A stretch of 56,177 nucleotides of DNA from an uncultured Flavobacteriaceae bacterium. GTDB taxonomy: Bacteria > Bacteroidota > Bacteroidia > Flavobacteriales > Flavobacteriaceae. The DNA is taken from contig CAJQLB010000037.1 of assembly GCA_905479065.1 (NCBI GenBank), positions 1 through 56,177 of the forward strand, in the 5' to 3' direction. Shown here piece by piece: positions 51,303-56,177 of this stretch (position 1 is the first letter of the stretch; every line of letters starts with the position of its first letter). The translations under genes were made by a program, and so were the position numbers. Below the pieces are notes generated by a model. That model was not told the DNA's origin. It saw nothing but the letters and a program-made list of their open reading frames with translations, and searched no databases.

Positions 51303-52269
51303 ATGTGTCCATAGGTTTAAAACTATAGTTAAGAGCAGTCTTAATTTTTGAATTATCAAACTTAGAAACACGTTGTAATGTTTTCACCGATTGCTTGACT
51401 AGTTTTCGATGTTTTCCTTTTAATTTACATCTTAACCAATCCATTCTCCAAGCGATTTCCAATAAAAATGCTGAAGCTCTTTTTATTGGAGGATCAACCT
51501 TCAAGGCATTAGCAATTTTGTTAAAAAAGTCTTTAAAACTTAAGTTTTCTGCGACAACAATGTAGCGCTCATTAATCAGAGTGCTTTGCATTAACGATAC
51601 CATAATTTGAATCACATCTTCAATGGCAACAAATCCCGTTACCCCTGTAGTGTAATGAGTCATTCCTCTCGCGATACGCTTGAAAAAATGACCGCTTCCA
51701 AGACGCCAATAACCAGGCCCAATAATGATACCAGGGTTTACAATAACTACATTAAGGCCTTCTTGACATCCTCTCCATACCTCCAACTCAGAACCATATT
51801 TCGTAATGGCATAAACACTGTGATCTTCTTCTTTATTCCATGAAGATTCTTCAGTGTTTATCTTTTTAGTATCGATAGCGCCAATGGCTGCAATTGAACT
51901 TACATGACATAGTTTTTTAATATTATGAGACAAACATAAGTTGACAATATTTGCTGTCCCCTCAATGTTTGTTTTTCTAAGGGTGTGGTAATATTTTGGG
52001 TCAAATGAAATGTAAGCAGCACAGTGATACACATGTGTAATATCAATAAACGCGTTTAATAGAGAGGGGATTTCTGTGATATCTGCTTGCACCCATTCAA
52101 TGTGAGAAAATAAAGAATCAACCTTGTCAGTGTAATAGGAAAATACGTGTTTGGCTCTATTTATGGTGTCTTTTTTCCGATAGGTAGCACGAACTCGATG
52201 CCCGCTCTGAACTAAGTTTAAAAGTAAATGACTTCCGACTAACCCTGTGCCTCCTGTGACTAATATCAT
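51241..52269 (-). CDS. NAD-dependent epimerase/dehydratase (extended SDR)
   Basis: A 342-residue extended short-chain dehydrogenase. It has the nucleotide motif [12 protein letters not shown], the HVSSIAAIG segment and the catalytic pair in [10 protein letters not shown] (YxxxK). The layout resembles dihydroflavonol-4-reductase/3-beta-HSD-like SDRs; the substrate is unknown. It is antiparallel to its neighbours: its C-terminal 20 codons overlap DUF4296, while its start is divergent from tyrS. Confidence 0.9.
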   Translation of the reverse strand: MILVTGGTGLVGSHLLLNLVQSGHRVRATYRKKDTINRAKHVFSYYTDKVDSLFSHIEWVQADITEIPSLLNAFIDITHVYHCAAYISFDPKYYHTLRKTNIEGTANIVNLCLSHNIKKLCHVSSIAAIGAIDTKKINTEESSWNKEEDHSVYAITKYGSELEVWRGCQEGLNVVIVNPGIIIGPGYWRLGSGHFFKRIARGMTHYTTGVTGFVAIEDVIQIMVSLMQSTLINERYIVVAENLSFKDFFNKIANALKVDPPIKRASAFLLEIAWRMDWLRCKLKGKHRKLVKQSVKTLQRVSKFDNSKIKTALNYSFKPMDTSIASTSHYFLNDEDASSKAT

Positions 52270-52315
52270 AAAACTAAAATAGGGATTTTTCTTTTCTCTT
52301 CAATAACGAAACAAG

Positions 52316-52323
52316 TATCTTTG
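52316..52323 (+). promoter_or_regulatory. -7 element TATCTTTG for tyrS
   Basis: TAnnTTTG match 18 bp before ATG 52342. It overlaps a TTG that extends the frame, supporting the ATG as start. Confidence 0.5.
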
Positions 52324-52341
52324 TTTAAAATTAAGAACAAC

Positions 52342-53637
52342 ATGGTTAAGAATTTTATTGAAGAGCTAACTTGGCGTAATATGATTCATGATGTAATGCC
52401 TGGTGCAGAAGAGCATTTATTAGAAGCGATGCGAAGTGCCTATATTGGTTTTGACCCAACAGCCGATTCTCTTCATATAGGGAATTTAGTACCAATCATG
52501 TTGCTTGCTCATTACCAGCGATGTGGCCATAAGCCATATGCCTTAGTTGGTGGTGCTACAGGAATGATAGGTGATCCCTCTGGGAAATCTAATGAACGTA
52601 ATTTATTAGATGAAACCACTTTACGTCATAATCAAGAAGCCATAAAAAAGCAATTGTCACGTTTTTTAGACTTTGATTCGAACGAGTCAAATAAGGCTGT
52701 GCTTGTGAATAATTATGATTGGATGAAAAACTTTTCTTTTTTGGAGTTTATTAGAGATGTTGGTAAACACTTGACTGTTAATTACATGATGGCTAAAGAC
52801 TCTGTTAAGAACAGAATATCGTCCGAATCAACTGACGGGATGAGTTTTACTGAATTCACCTACCAACTGGTTCAAGGCTATGATTTTTTACATTTATTTA
52901 GAGCAGAGGACTGCACCATACAGATGGGAGGAAGTGATCAATGGGGAAATATTACCACCGGAACAGAATTGATTAGACGTATCGGAAACGGGAAAGGATT
53001 TGCGATTACCTGTCCATTAATCACAAAATCAGATGGTTCAAAATTTGGAAAATCTGAAGGCGGTAATATTTGGCTTGATCCAAATAGAACTTCGCCATAT
53101 AAATTTTATCAATACTGGTTAAATAGTAGTGATGAAGATGCTACAAAATACATTAAGATATTTACATTCTATTCTCAAAATGAGATTGAAACATTAATAC
53201 AAGAACATCAAAAAACTCCTCATTTAAGATTACTGCAGAAACGACTAGCTGAAGAAGTAACTACGATTGTACATTCTGAGGAGGCCTGTCAAAGTGCTGA
53301 AAAAGCATCAAATATTTTATTTAGCAAAACCTTTAAAACAGACATACATACACTCGACGAAGCTACTTTTCTCGATGTTTTTGAAGGTGTACCACAAGCT
53401 AGGCTAGACAAATCAGAGCTTTCCGAGGGATTAGACATGATCGCGGCGTTGGCTGCAAAGACGCATTTTTTAAATAGTAATGGAGAAGCGCGAAGAGCCC
53501 TTAAAGAAAATTCGATTGCAGTGAATAAAGAAAAAGTGACCGAAGAGTATAAAATCTCACAAGATGACCTAATTAAAGACGCTTATGTCATCATTAACAA
53601 AGGAAAGCGAAATACATTTATCATCAATTTTTCCTAG
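52342..53637 (+). CDS. tyrS: Tyrosyl-tRNA synthetase
   Basis: 431 residues from ATG 52342. Class-I motifs are [20 protein letters not shown] (HIGN) and [11 protein letters not shown] (KMSKS equivalent). Tyrosine-pocket segments are [14 protein letters not shown] and [12 protein letters not shown], then [12 protein letters not shown]. The C-terminal S4-like RNA-binding domain (~365-431) is present. It charges tRNA-Tyr. Confidence 0.96.
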   Translation: MVKNFIEELTWRNMIHDVMPGAEEHLLEAMRSAYIGFDPTADSLHIGNLVPIMLLAHYQRCGHKPYALVGGATGMIGDPSGKSNERNLLDETTLRHNQEAIKKQLSRFLDFDSNESNKAVLVNNYDWMKNFSFLEFIRDVGKHLTVNYMMAKDSVKNRISSESTDGMSFTEFTYQLVQGYDFLHLFRAEDCTIQMGGSDQWGNITTGTELIRRIGNGKGFAITCPLITKSDGSKFGKSEGGNIWLDPNRTSPYKFYQYWLNSSDEDATKYIKIFTFYSQNEIETLIQEHQKTPHLRLLQKRLAEEVTTIVHSEEACQSAEKASNILFSKTFKTDIHTLDEATFLDVFEGVPQARLDKSELSEGLDMIAALAAKTHFLNSNGEARRALKENSIAVNKEKVTEEYKISQDDLIKDAYVIINKGKRNTFIINFS

Positions 53638-53704
53638 TTACTGCACGGTTAAACAAGCGGTTTCAAAGACTGTATAGATTACTTTTATTTTTACTAAGAA
53701 CGTT

Positions 53705-54685
53705 TTATATCACCATAAGATTACAACCCCTAATGTCGGAACTATCAAAGCGTCCAATAATTTCGAATGTATTATTTTCTAGTACTTTTCCGAGATCTTG
53801 TGTTGCAATAAAAGAGCAAGAATTAATATTTGCTAAATCAATAACATTAATGCCACCCGCTTTTGTAGAATGTTGAATACTTAAAGCATCTTCTGTATCA
53901 CGTGTTAGAACTTTCATCCACGGAGGACACTTAAATAAGCCATCACCTTTAGAATAAGCTTGACTTAAGAGTTCAGTCATGCCGTATTCACTGTGTATAT
54001 GATTTACACCAAATCCTTTTTTTAGCAATTGATGTAATTCCTCACGTACAAGTTCTTTACGTCTGCCCTTCATCCCTCCCGTCTCCATGATAATGGTGTT
54101 TTTTAACTTAAATTGATGGGAGCCTACTAAATCTAATAAGGCAAAAGAAACACCAATTAATAGGACTTTTCGATCACTGCGGTTAAGGGTTATTAACTGG
54201 TCTTTTAAATCATCTAAATTATCAAGGTAAAAACCACTTTCTGAATATTTTGATGTTTGAATCATAGTGTTCACCATATAGACAAGGGATGAGCTATCAC
54301 GCTCCAAGTAAGAGGGTAATAAGGCTAGAATTACGTAGTCTTCTATGTTGCCATAAAAATGCTGAAACCCTTGGGTAAAACTATGTTTGTAAATGTTGAG
54401 GTCTGTGACATGGTGCTTACTAGGTACGCTACCAGTGGTTCCAGAACTCGTAAATGTAGTTTGTGTGGTATTGCTTGAGCTTAAGACATTATGTGTCTTA
54501 AAAAACTCTACCGGTAAAAACGGAATGTCATGAATGGTCCTGACATCACTAGGATGTTTGTAAAGTAAATCACAAAAAGATCTATATGTGTTGTTGTGGT
54601 CAAATTGAAAACGAAAGACTTCTAAGGCAAGGGCATTAAAAGAGTTGTCTGACGGTATTGAAAATATGTCTTTAGGATTTATCAT
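53705..54685 (-). CDS. LuxE-like acyl-adenylating protein
   Basis: About 326 residues from ATG 54685; a GTG two codons upstream (54691) is also possible. The adenylate-forming motif FTSSGTTGSVPSKHHV is at ~80-95, and SEYGMTELLSQAY (motif A5) and GRFDSSDIRGCNLM (near motif A8) occur in order. This matches the LuxE/acyl-protein synthetase family, which activates fatty acids and passes them to a protein. No luxC or luxD is adjacent, so the acceptor is unknown and bioluminescence is not implied. A TATTTTTG -7 type element lies right at the start. Confidence 0.85.
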   Translation of the reverse strand: MINPKDIFSIPSDNSFNALALEVFRFQFDHNNTYRSFCDLLYKHPSDVRTIHDIPFLPVEFFKTHNVLSSSNTTQTTFTSSGTTGSVPSKHHVTDLNIYKHSFTQGFQHFYGNIEDYVILALLPSYLERDSSSLVYMVNTMIQTSKYSESGFYLDNLDDLKDQLITLNRSDRKVLLIGVSFALLDLVGSHQFKLKNTIIMETGGMKGRRKELVREELHQLLKKGFGVNHIHSEYGMTELLSQAYSKGDGLFKCPPWMKVLTRDTEDALSIQHSTKAGGINVIDLANINSCSFIATQDLGKVLENNTFEIIGRFDSSDIRGCNLMVI

Positions 54686-54707
54686 TGCCACAAAAATACT
54701 TAAAATA

Positions 54708-54737
54708 AAAAAGCGTTGCTACACAGCAACGCTTTTT
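54708..54737 (-). terminator. Terminator of the T9SS-tail protein gene
   Basis: Perfect 13-bp stem (AAAAAGCGTTGCT with its complement) around ACAC, 20 bp past the T9SS gene stop on the minus strand and upstream of the LuxE-like gene. Confidence 0.85.
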
Positions 54738-54756
54738 AAATAGAGTAATAAGAAAC

Positions 54757-56177
54757 TTATTCAATGACTAATTTCTTAGTTGTAGAATTTGTTCCTTGTG
54801 TCATTTTTATAATATAAATACCCGTTTTTAATTGATTAACATCTAATCTGTTATTTTCGATTGATACATCAATCACTTTTTTACCTAATATATCAAATAC
54901 TTTAGCGTTAATAGTACCACCATTTGTTGACGTGATATTAACATACCCCGAATTTGTTGGGTTAGGGAATAAAGAAAATTTAGCTAAGTTGAAATCACCA
55001 TTAGATAAGGCAGTACCTTGGGCAAAATCTCCTGGGGTGTCATCTGTTACTACAATCCAAGATGTGGTCGTCTCATCGTACTCAAGGGAATATCCTGCAG
55101 GTGTATCTGCTTGGTTCTCTGAAACGCCAATATCTACTGAAGCTAAACCAATCGCAGGGCCATCGCCAGCACTTGCTATAACTCCTTCGTATGAGAGAAA
55201 TTGAATATCATTTGATCCTGTTTTTGATAGAGATAAACCATCTGGACCACCGTTTTGAAGTCCATTAGATGGCAGCGATACAACAATCGCTCCAACTCCC
55301 GAACCTTCATCATCAATAGTTCCTGTAAGATTAAATGTATCATTACTACCATATAATTCATCATCACTACCATTATATAAAGATACAGTGTAACTACTTA
55401 AATCTGTCCCAGCTGGACCTGCAACTTCAAAAAACTCACCAACATCCGCGTCGGTATTATCATAATGTATTTCATTAATATAAACACCATCTACAGTTCC
55501 TGTAATTCCCACATTAACAGTTAATGAAGGGTCACATTCAGCTACTGGAATTGTTCCTGAGACAGTTGTGGTGTCACAATTACCACCATTAATTGTAAGA
55601 TCCCAAGCATCTCCTTCAAAAAGACCTGTGATTGTAATAGTACTATCAGCAACACTGATATCTCCCGATATAACACCCAAAGACGTAGTAGATAATGTTC
55701 CGCCAGATGTATCAGAGCCTGTGTAAGGTATTTCGACAGTAACTCCGTCATTATTGTCACCTGCTGTATTTGTTAAACACACATAATTTTCAGTTTGTAA
55801 ATTAATAGTACAAGTTCCACAAGCTGAAGTTGGTATGGTTCCTAAAGTTGGACATTGTCCAAAAGCAGCTAATTCAACATTTGTTAAAGACCATCCTGAA
55901 AATGAGCCATCCGAGTCATTATATTCAATCCCTACAAATACGTCATTACCTATGGCAGCAGATAAATCTACACTATAAGTTCCAGCATCAGTTATCACTG
56001 CCGCAGACGTCCATGTAGAACTGTCAGGACACAAGCTACTGTAGTCACTAGTATATTGAATGTTTAAGTCTGTACCACTAAAACTCTCAGAAGCTGTAAA
56101 TAGTAATGACAAATCTGAGGCACCTTGCATATCTAGTGGTCCAAAAATTAACCACCCATTTGTTTCTTCAGAGCAAC
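54757..56177 (-). CDS. T9SS-secreted multidomain protein (N-terminus beyond window)
   Basis: The frame is open to the window edge: the residues before the first in-window Met read CSEETNGWLIFGPLD, so the start lies outside. Within the ~473 residues visible there is a jelly-roll/adhesin-like region (GWLIFGPLDMQGASDLSLLF). Next is a repeat-like Thr/Gly-rich region, then a lamin-tail-like domain (VYINEIHYDNTDADVGEFFE, GGPDGLSLSKTG, DTPAGYSLEYD). It ends in a type A T9SS sorting domain (FSLFPNPTNSGYVNITS, KVFDILGKKVIDV, LKTGIYIIKMTQG, KKLVIE). It is therefore exported to the cell surface or medium. Its catalytic part, if any, would be upstream. Confidence 0.88.
   Translation of the reverse strand, partial: CSEETNGWLIFGPLDMQGASDLSLLFTASESFSGTDLNIQYTSDYSSLCPDSSTWTSAAVITDAGTYSVDLSAAIGNDVFVGIEYNDSDGSFSGWSLTNVELAAFGQCPTLGTIPTSACGTCTINLQTENYVCLTNTAGDNNDGVTVEIPYTGSDTSGGTLSTTSLGVISGDISVADSTITITGLFEGDAWDLTINGGNCDTTTVSGTIPVAECDPSLTVNVGITGTVDGVYINEIHYDNTDADVGEFFEVAGPAGTDLSSYTVSLYNGSDDELYGSNDTFNLTGTIDDEGSGVGAIVVSLPSNGLQNGGPDGLSLSKTGSNDIQFLSYEGVIASAGDGPAIGLASVDIGVSENQADTPAGYSLEYDETTTSWIVVTDDTPGDFAQGTALSNGDFNLAKFSLFPNPTNSGYVNITSTNGGTINAKVFDILGKKVIDVSIENNRLDVNQLKTGIYIIKMTQGTNSTTKKLVIE

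Noticed and set aside
53705-54691. Bioluminescence (lux) locus
   Set aside because: Only a LuxE-like protein is present; luxA, luxB, luxC and luxD are absent nearby, so no light-production system is supported.
1-56177. CRISPR arrays, tRNA or rRNA genes, insertion sequences, prophage, attachment sites
   Set aside because: No regularly spaced direct repeats, cloverleaf-like sequences, transposase or integrase motifs, or phage structural genes were seen on reading through both strands. A tRNAscan or IS search would be needed to be certain.

Overview
The window is low-GC chromosomal DNA from a member of the Bacteroidota, almost certainly family Flavobacteriaceae. The evidence is the gliding-motility genes gldE and gldD, a C-terminal type IX secretion (T9SS) sorting domain, a TonB-dependent receptor, SprA-like outer-membrane protein motifs, family-specific genes (DUF4271, DUF4296, DUF4301, DUF3098, DUF3127), a PcrB/GGGP synthase, and repeated TAnnTTTG-type -7 promoter elements. 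The genus cannot be fixed from the sequence. Genes are densely packed, mostly in short operons. I see no prophage, insertion sequence, CRISPR array, rRNA or tRNA, and no clear transferred island.

Layout. 1-6.3 kb: the 5' part of a very large outer-membrane protein gene (minus; C-terminus outside the window), then exonuclease III, an OmpA-type lipoprotein and a Tas-like aldo/keto reductase. 6.3-8.6 kb (minus): RNase G/E without its zinc-link cysteines, a 29-residue basic ribosomal-type miniprotein, and an HU-type DNA-binding protein. 8.6-13.6 kb (plus): mutY, ssb, gldE, gldD, a small envelope protein and an EamA permease, ended by a 26-bp perfect palindrome. 13.6-17.1 kb (minus): a pair of M16 zinc-peptidase subunits. 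17.3-18.2 kb: rplU (with an unusual C-terminal domain) and rpmA behind a near-consensus promoter, followed by a broken DUF1569/DinB-like gene and ahcY on the other strand.

20.2-27.1 kb (plus): phosphopantetheinyl transferase, GGGP synthase, PnuC, a NadR-type kinase, DUF4301 and ArfB are tightly packed with overlaps. They are followed by a TPP riboswitch driving a TonB-dependent receptor. This is the most suggestive metabolic neighbourhood (vitamin or nucleoside salvage). 27.1-36.2 kb: a Rieske-like lipoprotein, greA, a HIT protein, an orphan histidine kinase, a flavin reductase-like protein, DUF3127 with an SSB-type tail, AtoE, Aat, two tandem PPK2 kinases, Tag, and a monothiol thioredoxin-like protein.

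36.2-39.3 kb (minus): an ftsX - small protein - DUF3098 - uppP - truB envelope/tRNA operon. 39.5-47.2 kb: leuS, a zinc peptidase, saccharopine dehydrogenase with an Lrp regulator (minus), DUF423 and pckA. 47.2-48.6 kb (minus): DUF4271 and hemD. 48.7-53.6 kb: polyprenol-phosphate mannosyltransferase, dihydroorotase and DUF4296 (plus), an epimerase (minus) and tyrS (plus). 53.7-56.2 kb (minus): a LuxE-like acyl-adenylating protein and the C-terminal part of a T9SS-exported protein.

Most of the window is conserved housekeeping and envelope chromosome. I do not see an obvious undescribed multi-gene system. The best leads are: DUF4301 as a likely UDP-sugar-pyrophosphorylase-like nucleotidyltransferase in the PnuC/NadR-kinase operon; DUF3127 as a second SSB-like protein with the same DDLPF tail as SSB; the extended ribosomal protein L21; and a gene inactivated by an in-frame stop.
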